Positions 1-12,469 of a DNA stretch of 64,000 nucleotides are shown here, piece after piece. The stretch lies in contig NC_059286.1 of the NCBI RefSeq assembly GCF_017591435.1, forward strand, positions 3,051,682-3,115,681, written 5' to 3'. Every line of letters begins with the position of its first letter. Position 1 is the stretch's first letter. The translations under genes and the position numbers were made by a program. The notes under the pieces were generated by a model that saw only the letters and a program-made list of their open reading frames with translations, had not been told where the DNA came from and did no database searches. The stretch is from Portunus trituberculatus (lineage: Eukaryota > Arthropoda > Malacostraca > Decapoda > Portunidae).

Positions 1-470
1 AAAAACGTTATTTAGACAACGTTCCTTACCTAGACTGATGTTAGTTGAGAATGAGGAATACAAACGACCTTCTTCATGTGTAAGTTACGTGACAGATAAA
101 TAAATAGACTGATATGATGTTCTTGATATGGGGTATAGATGTTCTTCGTTCAAAACATCCTTAAAACATTATCTAGAAAACGTTCTTGACCTTGAATAAT
201 GTTACTTAAGAATGAGGAATACGAATTTGACCTCCTTTAAGTATGAGAGTGTAAGTTTCGTGATAGAGAGATAGATAGCCAGACATGGTGTTCTTGATAT
301 GAAGTATAGATGTTCTTCGTTTAAAACATCCTAAAATTTAATTCAGATCACCTTGACCTTGAATAATGTTAGTCAGAAGGAGGGGAAATACAAACTCGAC
401 CTCTTAGATAGATAAATGGACATGTGATCTTGATATGTGGGATAAATGTTCTACGCTCAATACATTCTTT
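1..470. repeat. degenerate tandem array, unit about 165 bp
   Basis: About 2.8 diverged copies lie head to tail. Each carries an ACGTTC..CTTGA..AATGTTA start, a GAGGAATAC motif and a TTCTTGATATG..GTATAGATGTTCT block. Copies begin near 1, 168 and 335. No coding signal is seen. Confidence 0.75.
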
Positions 471-589
471 CTGTTTGTGGGTGTGGTTTGTGGTGTGAGT
501 GAGGTGGTTCAGGTGTGAGAACTGCTGAACGAATTTGTGGCAGTAAACGAGCAGCACTTCAGTCACTAAAAATGGAAGTAACGAAATAA

Positions 590-1040
590 TGAACATATCT
601 CAGTTTACCTTACGTTTCTTTCAGTGTTGTTTGCTTAAAAGAAAATAACGGAATACTAAGAATAGGAAGCAAATAAATTACGAAAATACCAGAGTTTACA
701 GTACGTTTTCTTTTTTTTTTTATTGGTATTTGCTTAAAAAAAAAAACGGAGTGCAGAAAGTGAAATATAAAACTCAAATATGTAAAGAAAAATAAACTGG
801 AAATTCTTTACGGCTATTTTCTATTTAGCTGCTGAAATTTGCCATGAAAGAAATAGAATCTAAAAATATTGTATTAAAAGTATAATGCTTGTTTTCCATT
901 ATGTTGTATGCTTAAAAGAAGAAAAGGGAGTATAAAAAGAAGGTAGATAATGAACAAAAAATTTATAACGTTTTAATATTTGGCTACTAATGTTTAACTG
1001 AAGAAAGAGCCTGAAAATAAACAAAAATACGTAATAGCAG
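590..1040. repeat. degenerate A/T-rich tandem array, unit about 100 bp
   Basis: The motif TTTGCTTAAAAGAAAA followed by ACGGARTRC recurs near 626, 725 and 903, with diverged sequence between. It looks like an old local duplication. Positions 1041-1325 after it hold nothing I recognise. Confidence 0.5.
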
Positions 1041-1325
1041 AGAAGTAACTCAGCATCCAATTATACATCTGTCACGAGGGTTTTTTGATCCACTGGTCTT
1101 CGTGGTGGTGAGTCAAAGATCATAAACATCGCAGTGTAATCACCTGCTGACACCGAGAGTCCTATCACGCTAACCTGGATGGACCTCATTAAGATCCATC
1201 AAAGTGTATATATGTTATGGTCACTCTAAAGTTTGTTATGAGCTGTAACCGAGCCACCAGTCATTCGTTCACAGCCCTGTTTCCTGAGTGAAGTTAACAT
1301 AAACACAGCTAGGTTTATCGCTGTA

Positions 1326-1533
1326 TTAACCCCCCTTCAGTACTATGACGTGTTTTCGTATTCATTCCAGTTACTATTTAGTGATTTTATACAGCTTCAG
1401 AAACTTATGTGGGGATTAAGATAGTGAAGACTGTGTCCATTAACCTTCTGACCTCCATAGACTCTTTCTAATGTAAAATAAAATCATACCCAAAATACGT
1501 GGTAAAAATGCGTCCCAGTACTGAAGGGGTTAA
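1326..1533 (-). mobile_element. TTAA-flanked MITE (family A), copy 1
   Basis: A 208-bp element including TTAA at both ends. The termini are inverted: it starts TTAACCCCCCTTCAGTACT and ends AGTACTGAAGGGGTTAA. The interior (CTTCAGAAACTTATGTGG, CTCCATAGACTCTTTCTAATGTAAA) recurs in five other copies in this window. TTAA target duplication with CCC-starting ends is the habit of piggyBac-type elements. There is no coding capacity, so it is a non-autonomous element. Confidence 0.85.
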
Positions 1534-1659
1534 GTGCATTTAAACTAACATAATGCAAGTCTACATGTTTGCTTGCCTTGCCACCCCTGGGAAAACTGTG
1601 TGTGAGAGTCTGTGAACGCTTAACACTAGTGACTTGGCTACAGCCCCTCACAAACAACA

Positions 1660-2230
1660 TATAGACTACAACATATAGATATAGACTTACAGATGGATAG
1701 TTTGATAGACAACCAGCTAGACAGATAGACAGGTAGATAAACTTATAGGTAGATAAGTAGATAAATAGGTAAGTTGATAGAAAGATGGATAAATAAACAA
1801 ACAGATTGATAGATGGATAGTTTGATAGACGACCAGTTAGACAGATAGACAGGTAGATAAGTTTATAGGCAGATAAGTAGATAAATAGGTAAGTAGATAG
1901 AAAGATGGATGAATACACAAACAGATAGATAGATACACAACCAGATAAAAAGACAGCTAAATAGATGATTATTGATTTACTGATAGAGACTTGAATTGAT
2001 GGATAAACTAATAAAAAAAAGTATATAGAGAGGCAAATAGATGAATAAACAGATATATAGATAACTAGACATACACATAGATAGATACATAGACAAATAG
2101 ATTGATAAATGGATAAACAAACAGACACAAAGACCGATAAATAGATAGATATAGATAGATAAACAGAACAGACATTGATATAGATGTATGAGACATGAAA
2201 ACAGATCAAAGGAACAGAAAAGCGGAAAGT
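1660..2230. repeat. GATA/GACA-rich region with a 120-bp tandem duplication
   Basis: The whole stretch is built from AGATAGAY-like tetranucleotides. Within it 1691-1810 and 1811-1930 are near-identical 120-bp units, each starting AGATGGATAGTTTGATAGAC. The open frames here are only repeat translations. Confidence 0.8.
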
Positions 2231-2245
2231 AATATACAAGTGTCA

Positions 2246-2250
<5 letters not shown>

Positions 2251-2313
<63 letters not shown>

Positions 2314-2315
2314 AA
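2251..2315. repeat. (GA)n microsatellite
   Basis: An almost pure AG run with two AAAG interruptions near its end. Confidence 0.95.
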
Positions 2316-2759
2316 GTAATGATAAACTCCGAAAGACCATCAGAAGCAGTTGAGACGCTAGACAGGAGAGACGAAGGCAACGTGTAAAAGTTTGATAGAA
2401 GGAACTGGAGGGAGGGAGATGTCACTCTGTCTGACGTTGCATCTCAGAATGTGAAACCCAATGCTCGCGTGGCCCGTAAGAAAACGAGATTACTGAGAAG
2501 ACTTCGTGCTTGACTTGAAGATGTAGAGAGAGAGAGACGTACAAAAATAAGCTCGAATCCTGCAGGGAGGTTAATACTCTTTTTTTTTTTTTTTTTTTTA
2601 TTCTCGTCCTGGTCAAAAAGTAAAAAAAAAAAAAAAAAAGCCAGACAGTATAATCTTATTGTTAAACCCAAGAGAACTCAAGCAAGCATCCTCAGACTTA
2701 TATCCAATTCAATACATACTAATTAAATTTGTTTATAAGCCTGTATTCAGAAACGCTTT

Positions 2760-2761
<2 letters not shown>

Positions 2762-2848
<87 letters not shown>
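2762..2848. repeat. (CT)n microsatellite inside MITE B
   Basis: An 87-nt uninterrupted CT run. It sits where the sister copies read TCTCTCACYACGACTG, which suggests it grew from that short CTCTC. Confidence 0.95.
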
Positions 2849-2850
<2 letters not shown>

Positions 2851-2934
2851 ACAAGGATGATTAACCGTGTTCTCAAGAGTATTTTTCCTTTTAATAACGA
2901 AGAAATCTTGTTAATCTATCACAAATCCATAAAA

Positions 2935-3260
2935 ACGCATGTCTTATCAGCTGGAGCTTTTTCAATGTAGTGGTAGAAGTGTTAATCTATCTCTAGAACC
3001 ACGAAAAAACAAAATTCCTTATAAACGTACGTCACTTCAGCTGGAGCCTTTCGATTGTAGTGGTAATGTTAGTTTATCTCTAGAACCACAAAAAAAAAAA
3101 TTCGTTATAAACGCACGTCACTTCAACTGGAGCTTTTTGAATGTAGAAGTAGTGTTAATCTATCTCTTGAACTACGAAAATAGAACAAAAAATAAGCTTC
3201 CTTACAAACGCATGTCACTTCAGCTGGTTGTTTTTTTAAGTCAATGGAGATGCAGCGCCG
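2935..3260 (+). repeat. tandem array, unit 86-96 bp, inside MITE B
   Basis: Units start near 2935, 3025, 3111 and 3207 with ACGYAYGTCACTTCAGCTGG and then ..ATGTAGTGGTA..GTTAATCTATCTCTAGAACCAC. The fourth unit is partial. It appears to be a local amplification of the right part of the element. Confidence 0.8.
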
Positions 3261-3282
3261 ATGTTTCAGAATGTAGTCCTTA

Positions 3283-3630
3283 GTGAGTGTGACTGTGATG
3301 GGGATGAAACGTATAGGATTTACCACAACACTATACCATTTGCTATTATTACCTGACTATTTTCAAACATTAACTATTGCTATGCTATTAGACGCATTAC
3401 TGTTGGAACATCGTACTAGCGCTGTATCATTCAGTCAGACCTGCTTCTGCATTTCCATCTCATTATGACCTGAACTCATTTAAGACGGAGGTTTCAAGAC
3501 ACTTATCGTATTCTTTTGGCTAACTCTCTCGAACCTGCTTGAGAACTTGCATATAAGTGAGCCCTTTTCTTTTTCCTTTTTTTTTTTTTTTTGCATAATT
3601 GTTTTTGTTCCCCCTTAAATAAAAAAAGAC
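3283..3630 (+). mobile_element. 3' tail of a non-LTR retrotransposon (LINE)
   Basis: Frame 3440-3523 reads PASAFPSHYDLNSFKTEVSR.. and stops at TAA 3521-3523. The pattern FPxxYDLNSFKxxVxRHLS is the usual C-terminal end of LINE reverse-transcriptase polyproteins. The 3' untranslated part (CTCTCGAACCTGCTTGAGAA..) recurs at 61925. The copy is 5'-truncated. The part before 3440 is not clearly readable. Confidence 0.6.
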
Positions 3631-3649
3631 ATTACTATTTGCAACATTA

Positions 3650-3878
3650 TTAACTATCCTTCAGTATCGTACCATGACGCGTTTCCATATTCATTTTGCT
3701 TACTGTTTGGTAATATTTGGTAATTTTTTACAGTTTCAGAAACTTATGTGGTGTCTAAATAGTGAAGACTGTGGCTATTAATCTTCTTACTCACATAGAC
3801 CCTACCTAATGTCAATAAAATGGTCTAACAGTACATAAATATCAAGGTAAAAATGTGTCCCAGTACCGAAGCTGTTAA
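3650..3878 (-). mobile_element. TTAA-flanked MITE (family A), copy 2
   Basis: TTAA at 3650-3653 and 3875-3878. The ends are CTATCCTTCAGTA and CAGTACCGAAGCTG, both mutated. The interior matches copy 1 (CAGTTTCAGAAACTTATGTGG). It is about 20 bp longer than the others through small insertions. Confidence 0.75.
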
Positions 3879-4432
<554 letters not shown>

Positions 4433-4721
4433 GGTATAAAGATAACTACTCAAATTATTCCTTTCTTTATTCTATTTTCAAAACTTTAAGATTGTTTGCA
4501 AATTTTTTTTTTTGTATGATTATTTATTCATTTACATATTCATTTACTATCTGTTTATTTACCTATTAATCATTTACTTATCTCTATTTATTTACTTATA
4601 CATTGATTTACTCATATATTTGTTAATTTATATATTTATATACTCGAATATGAACTTATTGTACTTAAAAATATCATCAGATTCAGCCGCACACAAAATT
4701 CCTGAGCACATAATCCTGGTC

Positions 4722-4724
<3 letters not shown>

Positions 4725-4780
<56 letters not shown>
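4725..4780. repeat. (GA)n microsatellite
   Basis: A 56-nt GA run ending in a short G run. Confidence 0.95.
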
Positions 4781-4788
<8 letters not shown>

Positions 4789-5214
4789 AGGAAGAGAGCA
4801 TGAGGAAGGGTGAACTAGAGAAATTAAACCAGAGAGACAGTTTTGAATCATTTATTAAAGTCATAAATAGATAAAAAGAAAAATACCGAAGCCATACACG
4901 TACTTTTTAATTATGTTTGTTCTATTCAGCTGTAATTACAGGAACGCGCGTGCTGGCCGGCGCTGGTTCGTGGGCTGGAGGGGATGTGCATGATGAGGGG
5001 GAGAGGGGCTAGGCGAGGAAATGTATAATGCTGACGTGAGTTGTAATACGAGTCACGTGATTGATGCAAGGCTGACGTGCGGAAGACTTGCATACGAGGC
5101 CACGGGTAAGAGGACATCACGTGCTCCTCCTGCTCATGTGTTATTCACTGGGGGTGATTTGAATAACAAGAGGAGAGACAAACTTGCCCTCCACAAGCGT
5201 TTGGTACTCTTAAG
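4781..5214. other. non-coding stretch, GC-richer patch
   Basis: 4940-5150 is richer in GC and contains two TCACGTG sites (5053, 5117), which are E-box-like. I could not read a membrane-type exon in it. Nothing else is recognised. Confidence 0.4.
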
Positions 5215-5610
5215 CTAACCTAACTTTACCCAGTTTAATGTAACTCACTTTAACCTAACCTACCATAACATACATTCAACTTTACCAACTAAATCAATTC
5301 CAATCTACCATAACATAATATAGAGCAGATTAACTTAACCCAACCTTTTATAACCAAATCCAACCTAACATAACATAATACAATTTAACCTAACTCAATG
5401 CAACCCAATGTAACTCGCTAACTTACCATAACATAATCTAAACGAATTCAATCCAGATCAATGTAAACATAATCACACCTTGTCTAACTTAACCCAAGCT
5501 AGTGTAACTCATTCTAACCTAACTTAACAAAATCAAAATTTATTTAACTTAATCTAACTCAATCTAATGAAATAGCGTAATAATCAGTACCCTACGTATA
5601 CTGATCAAAC
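5215..5610. repeat. CCTAA-rich degenerate repeat (telomere-like)
   Basis: TAACCTAACC, TAACTTAACC and related variants recur over about 400 bp (for example 5214-5262, 5330-5400, 5480-5530). CCTAA is the complement of TTAGG, the arthropod telomere unit. The units are too diverged to be a live telomere. Shorter copies are at 5967-5995 and 44248-44262. Confidence 0.5.
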
Positions 5611-5619
5611 TTAACCTGA

Positions 5620-5960
5620 TGTAACGTAACCTTGCTATCTTCCACCGTTATTTTCATGTTAACTAATCTGATTTTACTAATTGCATGTCTTCTATCCTCC
5701 TTAGGCCTCGCTGCACAAAACCTTTTCGTCTCACAACCTATTCTGTCCACCTCTTTAATGCAAGAAGTAACCATTACTGTCACTCATTCATTCCTTTCTC
5801 TGGTAAATTTGGAAGTCCCCAGCTGCTTCTATATTTTCACCTTCCTGTGACTTGAATTCTTTCAATATGGAGATTTTAAGATACTTCTATATTTTTTTTG
5901 CTCCCTCAGTAGGCTTTTTTTCTTATTGCAGTTTTGTTTTCCTTCCTCCTACATAAAAAG
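5620..5960 (+). mobile_element. 3' tail of the same LINE type, decayed
   Basis: The region near 5785-5880 is a mutated version of the LINE end at 3440. It reads SFLSLVN, then a diverged C-terminal CTTGAATTCTTTCAATATGGAG, then CCTCCTACATAAAAA. Stops interrupt the frame, so it is a pseudogene fragment. Confidence 0.5.
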
Positions 5961-6094
5961 ATAACCCAACCTAACCTAACAACCAAACCTAACCGAATCG
6001 AGGCTAAATTGAAGCACAGCGCATAAAATAAACGCTAAACAGACAAAGTTTTCGGTGTATGAGTATGTATATATGTATGTTTGTATTTCTTTAT

Positions 6095-6096
<2 letters not shown>

Positions 6097-6184
<88 letters not shown>
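6097..6184. repeat. (CT)n microsatellite
   Basis: An 88-nt pure CT run. Confidence 0.95.
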
Positions 6185-7013
<829 letters not shown>

Positions 7014-7349
7014 CCATTAGCATATCGTTCATTTCTTCCCCTCAGTTTTTATTTCTTGCAGTTTGTTTTTCTTACATTGCAATACGTTTCATCTTCACTT
7101 CATGTCAGTCTTGTCGTTCTCCTCATCCTTTAAAATTCGAAATATTATTCAAACTCAGCGTAAGGGAAATGCAGTAACACATAATTCAACGTGAGCGAAA
7201 TGGAAATACAATAATACCACAAGACTTATGAGAAGAAGAAAAAAAAGAAAGATTTATCTCCGTTAACCGTATCTCTCAACACTCGGCCATTTTTACCTTT
7301 TTAGGGAGGCCATTTATCAAGGTTGTTTTTAGTCCTTGAGCACCACTGA

Positions 7350-7351
<2 letters not shown>

Positions 7352-7430
<79 letters not shown>

Positions 7431-7472
7431 TCCCTCCTCCTTTGATGTTCTTTCCCTCACGTCTGCCAGTTA

Positions 7473-7515
<43 letters not shown>
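7352..7515. repeat. two (CA)n microsatellites
   Basis: CA runs at 7352-7427 and 7474-7515, separated by 46 nt of unique sequence. A short GT run follows at 7591-7607. Confidence 0.95.
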
Positions 7516-7518
<3 letters not shown>

Positions 7519-8439
7519 GGCTTACGTGATTATCGTCTTTGTTGTGACGACGAGGTGTGTTTAAAGATGTATCTCATTACTGCCTGAAATGTGTGTGTGT
7601 GTGTGTGGGTGGGTGTAGGTGTGTCCGTGTGTGTCAGTTTCCTGGTCTGTCTCTATTTGTCTGTTACCTTACTATTTTAAAGAACCTAATTTAAAGGATA
7701 CTTAGAAAAATATAACATGAGTATTCTCTATCACATTAAAACTCCAACATTACAAGCGTTTCAGTTGAATACTTCCTGAAACTTCATTAACTTCAGCAAC
7801 AGGAGCATCATGCATTGAGTCTTGGCATACACTGTCCTACTCTCGCCCTTTCGGCTTTATCTGGATGTTTGCAGTTCAACTCCTCGCATAGAACACAGAA
7901 AATTCAGAATCTTTCTTTCCATGAGCTGATCTCAAAGCCTCGTGAAGCAACCCATCTCTAATTTTGATTCCTTTACCTGTTCTCTATTCTGCCCTATTAC
8001 TCTACTCCCCACCATACTACACGTTCCTTTCTCACCCTTGCTTCTCCCTTCCTTTTTCCCTTGCCTGCTCTTTTTCTTGGCATCCTACTCCAGACATCTC
8101 AATCCATTGCTTTCTTTTCCACTTTCCTCTCACTCTTCCTCGTTCTCTTCTACTTTCTGCCATCCCCACTGCCCTGATCCCTGCTGCCCTGTTTCCCTTA
8201 TACCCTTCCGCCCCCGCTCCCTTACACCACCAACCACGAAACAAAACGACACGATCACAATCCATATGGAAACGTTCCGCTGCCCCTGCAGGCGGTAGGT
8301 CTTCCTAATCTACTTCCCCAGGTGGCTGGAGGCTCGTGAGTGACGGTTTAAACCCTCCCTAAGGGGTTCTAAGGTTACCTCAATTTACCATGGGTTGGAT
8401 CAGGCGGCACCGCTGGGATGCCCCGAGGCGGGATCGGGA
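7516..8439. other. non-coding stretch, C/T-rich in the middle
   Basis: 7940-8220 is pyrimidine-rich. Its open frames have low-complexity composition and no splice partners. Nothing functional is recognised. Confidence 0.5.
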
Positions 8440-9560
8440 GAGTGTTGTGCGTGTCGACCCTTCCATTGCAGCATGCTGAGTACTGTTGTTGCAAGGCCGT
8501 ATTGTTGCTGCTCTCACCACCAACACATGACACTTCCTTGTTGTGTCTGAGCCAGCAGTATACCTCAAAGCTCTTCATGCATGGATGTGACTGCGTTAGT
8601 GGTCCTTCCATCTCAGCCTGCTGAGTACTGTTGCCACATCACTGTTTGGGTGCCTCCATCAACAGATAATCATGATGCCTCCTGGCGCTTGAGCCAACAA
8701 GATGTATTTAAACACCGCCTTATCTTGCTGCCTGACTTTGGATGCGTTAGTGGTTCTTCTTTCGTGCTCCGTGGAGTGTTGCTGCTTGCCAGGATGCTTC
8801 TTTCAAATACAATCACATTATGACCTTCCTTTTCTCCTCTGTACCATATTCTGAAACATCTTGACCGTAGCTCCACCATTTTAAAAAGTTTCAGTAGAAA
8901 TTGCACAATTTTTTTTAGTCTTTTACGGTTCTAGTAACATATTAACAAAAATTCTACATTACGAAAAGAAGAAGCAGAACCCTGCTAATCATGTCTGTGG
9001 CCTTTGAAAATAGCCGTGATGAAGAGCAAAGCGTTTCTGGATACGGACGTCTGCATCGGCAATACACTTTAAGACGCTTGCTCACCTCGCTGCATGACTG
9101 GGGCGCGTCTCTCACACAGGAACACAGCTTATGATCCTCCCTTCTCTGCCTGACTACCTGGGAGCGTGTTTCAGCCAGCAAGCAATATATTTTATGAACT
9201 TTCCTCCTCGCGTTGCATGACTGCCTGGATGCTCTTCTCACGTACCACCTCATGAAACTACCTTGTGAAGCCGTGTGACTGTCCTTATATAACACACCTG
9301 ACGTTTTCTTTGTATTGATGCGTGACATTAAAACACTTCCCTTTGTACAGTTCTATGTTACTGCATGACTACTTATACTACTCTCACGTACCACCTCATG
9401 ACGCTGTCTTGTGTTGCTGCGTGACTGTCTGAGCGCTTTAAAGTAACAAACACACCTGACTCTTTGTTGCATTGATGCGTGACATTAAAAAACTTCCCTT
9501 TCTACATTTTCATATTACTGCATCACTATCTGCGCTTGCCTCGATTAGTAACTGAATGAC
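8440..9560. repeat. degenerate satellite-like array, unit about 55 bp and a higher-order of about 150 bp
   Basis: A CTGCRTGACTRYCTGRG-like start recurs near 9091, 9147, 9214, 9361, 9417 and 9519. Higher-order copies are visible as CTGAGTACTGTTG at 8475 and 8622, TGCGTTAGTGGTYCTTC at 8591 and 8743, CTCACGTACCACCTCATGA at 9237 and 9383, and TTGATGCGTGACATTAAAA at 9312 and 9471. Confidence 0.7.
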
Positions 9561-9978
9561 CCGACTCTTTACCTCCTGCACCATGGCTTGTGGAGGCCGT
9601 TGACTGAGTTGCTGTGTTTACCGTCCTTGAACTCCAGCGTGTGGGCAAGACTCGTTGGCTTCTTGTGCTCGGGGGCTGAAATGTTCCTCCTCTTGTATCA
9701 AAACTGTAATTCCTAAGCTTTCAGAGTCCCAGCGGGTAAGTTTTCTTGGCCCAATGCTCCAGTCCCCCCCCCTGTCACCTCGCCCCTGACCCTTCTCCTC
9801 CTCCTTTCCGCCCTCTTCCTCGCCTTCCTCCCGTGACGGTCATCCTTGCCGCAATTTGGATCCGGACCATTGAACTTTGCCCCCTGGAGAAGCCTTGTCC
9901 GCTTATAGATTGCCTCTTTGATACCAACAAGAATACAATTTCGAAAATCTCGCATACAATTTTTAGATATATTTAGGT

Positions 9979-9984
<6 letters not shown>

Positions 9985-10030
<46 letters not shown>

Positions 10031-10093
10031 TCTCATACCTCGCTCAACGTACTCGGAAAAATCTCATCAACATCCTCGCTTTACCCACCATCA

Positions 10094-10173
<80 letters not shown>
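9985..10173. repeat. (CA)n and (CT)n microsatellites
   Basis: CA at 9985-10028 and CT at 10098-10173, with 69 nt of unique sequence between them. Confidence 0.95.
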
Positions 10174-10175
<2 letters not shown>

Positions 10176-10395
10176 CAGTCTCCCTCCTCTTATTAGTAAT
10201 TCCATGCATAACTTTCCATCCATTTTCGCACCTGAGGGAAATTGCGCTAATTCTATGTACGATCCTTGTAGCCCGAAAAGATTGACGAGCAGAAATGAAC
10301 CCAGTATGTTGCAGGAATTAGCAACACACGCCGGCAGGATAAGAGATGGTTATTGTCCTCTTAGTCTGCCCACTTTGCTTCATTTTTTTTTCTGT

Positions 10396-10452
10396 CCTTG
10401 CAGTGGGAGCAGGAGTAGAGCAGTGATAGCAGGAAGAGCAGTATTGATAGTT

Positions 10453-10500
<48 letters not shown>

Positions 10501-10745
10501 ACAGAAGTAGTAGTAGCAGTAGGAGGAAAAAAGAGGGGAAAGAGGACCAGCTGTTGTATTAGTAGGAATAGGAGATACTAGTAGTAGAGCACTAGTAGAA
10601 GGAGAAGGAAGAGGAGTAACAGCTGCAGTTATAGAAGTAGTGACAGCAGTTGTAGTAGTAGTAGTAGTAGTAGTAGTAGTAAGAGGAGGAGGAGAAATTC
10701 AAGTAACAGCAGTAGTTTTATAAATGGTGGTAGTTATAGTCCTAA

Positions 10746-10780
<35 letters not shown>

Positions 10781-10860
10781 CGAGGAGGAGGAGGAGGAGG
10801 AGGAGGAGGAGGAGGAGATGGAAGAGGAAGTAGTAAGAGGAATAATAATAGTAGTTATGT
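10396..10860. repeat. (GTA)n/(GGA)n compound trinucleotide region
   Basis: Runs of AGT/GTA at about 10450-10500, 10650-10680 and 10747-10780, then GGA at 10781-10816, joined by decayed units. The poly-Val frames across it are artefacts. Confidence 0.9.
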
Positions 10861-11275
10861 CATCTGTACTTTTCATATATATTACGATTTCTTGTGTCTT
10901 CTTATGCCTTTTCGTTTCCATTCATCTTTACATTACGAGATGCAACACTTCTTAAGCCACTCTAACGCATGAACCACTCAAGCACACACCCGCGACTCGC
11001 TTTCCACGCACATAAACCCTCGTATCTTCCACCCGCATTACAACGTCCTTCTTTTTTCCAGTCCAGTAGGAGGCGTGGAATTGCCTTTGCCTCGCCTCCT
11101 ACTTGTGCCTGTAATTCCCTTTGCTTATCTTGTCGTTTTTCCATTTCTGGTGAATCTTCCTCTTTCTTCTGTTACAAATTTCGTATAGTTTTTTTTTTTT
11201 TCTTTGTCCAATTTATTTAGTGGATGTCAGATTGCAAGGCCATGCTCTCCCTCTTCTACAGATTTGGTGGATATA

Positions 11276-11278
<3 letters not shown>
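10861..11278. other. non-coding stretch before the first recognised exon
   Basis: The composition is mixed. I looked here for the exon encoding the first membrane segment and found no convincing one. Confidence 0.4.

Positions 11279-11365
<87 letters not shown>
11279..11365. repeat. (CT)n microsatellite
   Basis: An 87-nt pure CT run, 141 nt upstream of the first recognised exon. Confidence 0.95.
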
Positions 11366-11370
<5 letters not shown>

Positions 11371-11506
11371 CAATTTCTTCAACGGATATCACATTAAAAC
11401 CCTATTCTCGTCTTTTTTTTTTCCTCAGAATTGGTAGATATTTTCTCTGTGTCCAATTTTTATAGTACTTATCACATTACAACACCCTACTCCTCCTCCT
11501 CTTCAG

Positions 11507-11787
11507 GTTTGGTCGGAGCGGCAGCCGTATTGCTCTTCTTCTTCTTCGGAGCAGCGGTATTCAAGATCGGGAACTTCGCTAACGACGGCTACAGACTCGG
11601 AGTGCAAGATGGAGCATGTTCCCGCGACGCCCCACCGCTTCCTGGCCCGGCTGGCGGCTTGGTAAGGGGCGCCTGGCTGCACGGAGGTCCCACGGCGCCC
11701 TTCCTCCATCTGCTGGTCGCCCACTTGCTCATCGTGGCTAGACTTGTGATTGAGGCGGCAGCAATCAAGGCCACCTTTCTGTCCGAG
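11507..11787 (+). CDS. tinc: tincar homologue, first recognised exon (two membrane segments)
   Basis: An internal exon bounded by TCCTCTTCAG/G and the consensus donor GAG/GTGAGT. It enters with two bases of a split codon, so an upstream exon ending in phase 1 must exist. It has 93 full codons. A hydrophobic segment, LVGAAAVLLFFFFGAAVF, is followed by KIGNFANDGYRLGVQ. Then comes RGAWLHGGPTAPFLHLLVAH, which leads into a second hydrophobic segment ending LVIEAAAIKATFLSE. The NFANDG and WLHGGPTAPF motifs are what I recognise as the tincar family, multipass proteins first described in fly cardioblasts. The molecular activity of the family is unknown to me. Being able to encode two helices in one open frame with good splice borders makes the exon reliable. 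The gene name rests on recall, without an alignment. Confidence 0.85.
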
Positions 11788-11837
11788 GTGAGTGGTTTTC
11801 TTCCTGCTTCTGTGTTGAGCTTCCTTTGTTGTGGTGT

Positions 11838-12024
<187 letters not shown>

Positions 12025-12027
12025 CAG

Positions 12028-12052
12028 TTGTACGATGCAAGTTTTGTATACC
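12028..12052 (+). CDS. tinc: candidate microexon of the tincar homologue
   Basis: The exon before it ends in phase 0 at 11787, while the next confident exon needs one leading base (GC/ACG/GTG/TGG). A 3n+1 piece is therefore missing. Directly behind the CT tract and TTGCAG, 25 nt read LYDASFVY plus one base and end at C/GTGTGA. A shorter form, 12028-12040 (LYDA plus one base, donor A/GTTTTG), keeps the same phase. Both donors are weak. Alternatives are an undetected exon in the 15-kb intron, or use of a GT at 11791 in the first exon. Confidence 0.4.
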
Positions 12053-12469
12053 GTGTGAACTTAAATCTCATCACCATAATCTAACTAGCTACATAACTCG
12101 CTACCATTTATCTTACATTTCCCTTCCTTGTTCTCCTTTTTTTCTTCTTTCATCACCTGAGCTGCGCGTTTTGGAAGGGTGATATCCAGCGAATAAAAAC
12201 AACACGGTATAACGCACACATACACGCACAAACGTATATTTCCCAGATGGATTACGTTGCTTCCTCTCAGCGTCGCAAGGTGGCGTGAGAGGTGCAGTGT
12301 TCGTGGCTCGCTAAGCAATGAGATGCCGCCTGGCTCGTCTTTCCCCGCCGCCTCCATTGTGTGGCGTCTCCCGGCAGCGGTGTGACGGGGATATGAATTG
12401 TACCCAAAAGGCGTCCGTCACAGACCCGTCACCTTGTCTTTGATGCCTTCCCGCTGCCAGGAACAGAGA
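12053..12469. other. start of the 15-kb intron
   Basis: Unique sequence with a GC-richer patch at 12250-12400. No exon or repeat is recognised. Confidence 0.4.

Larger units (their letters stand above)
2744..3273 (+). mobile_element. MITE family B, copy expanded by internal repeats
   Basis: It begins TATTCAGAAACGCTTTG and ends near ATGTTTCAGAATG, which are inverted ends. The interior matches copies at 19670, 35517 and 52180 (AACGAAGAAATCTTG..AATCTATCACAAATCCATAAAAA). This copy is longer because it contains a CT microsatellite near its left end and a three- to four-fold tandem repeat of its right half. Confidence 0.65.

Noticed and set aside
4930..5130. A missing 5' exon of the tincar homologue
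   Set aside because: It is GC-richer and partly open, but has no hydrophobic segment, no family motif and no donor in phase 1.
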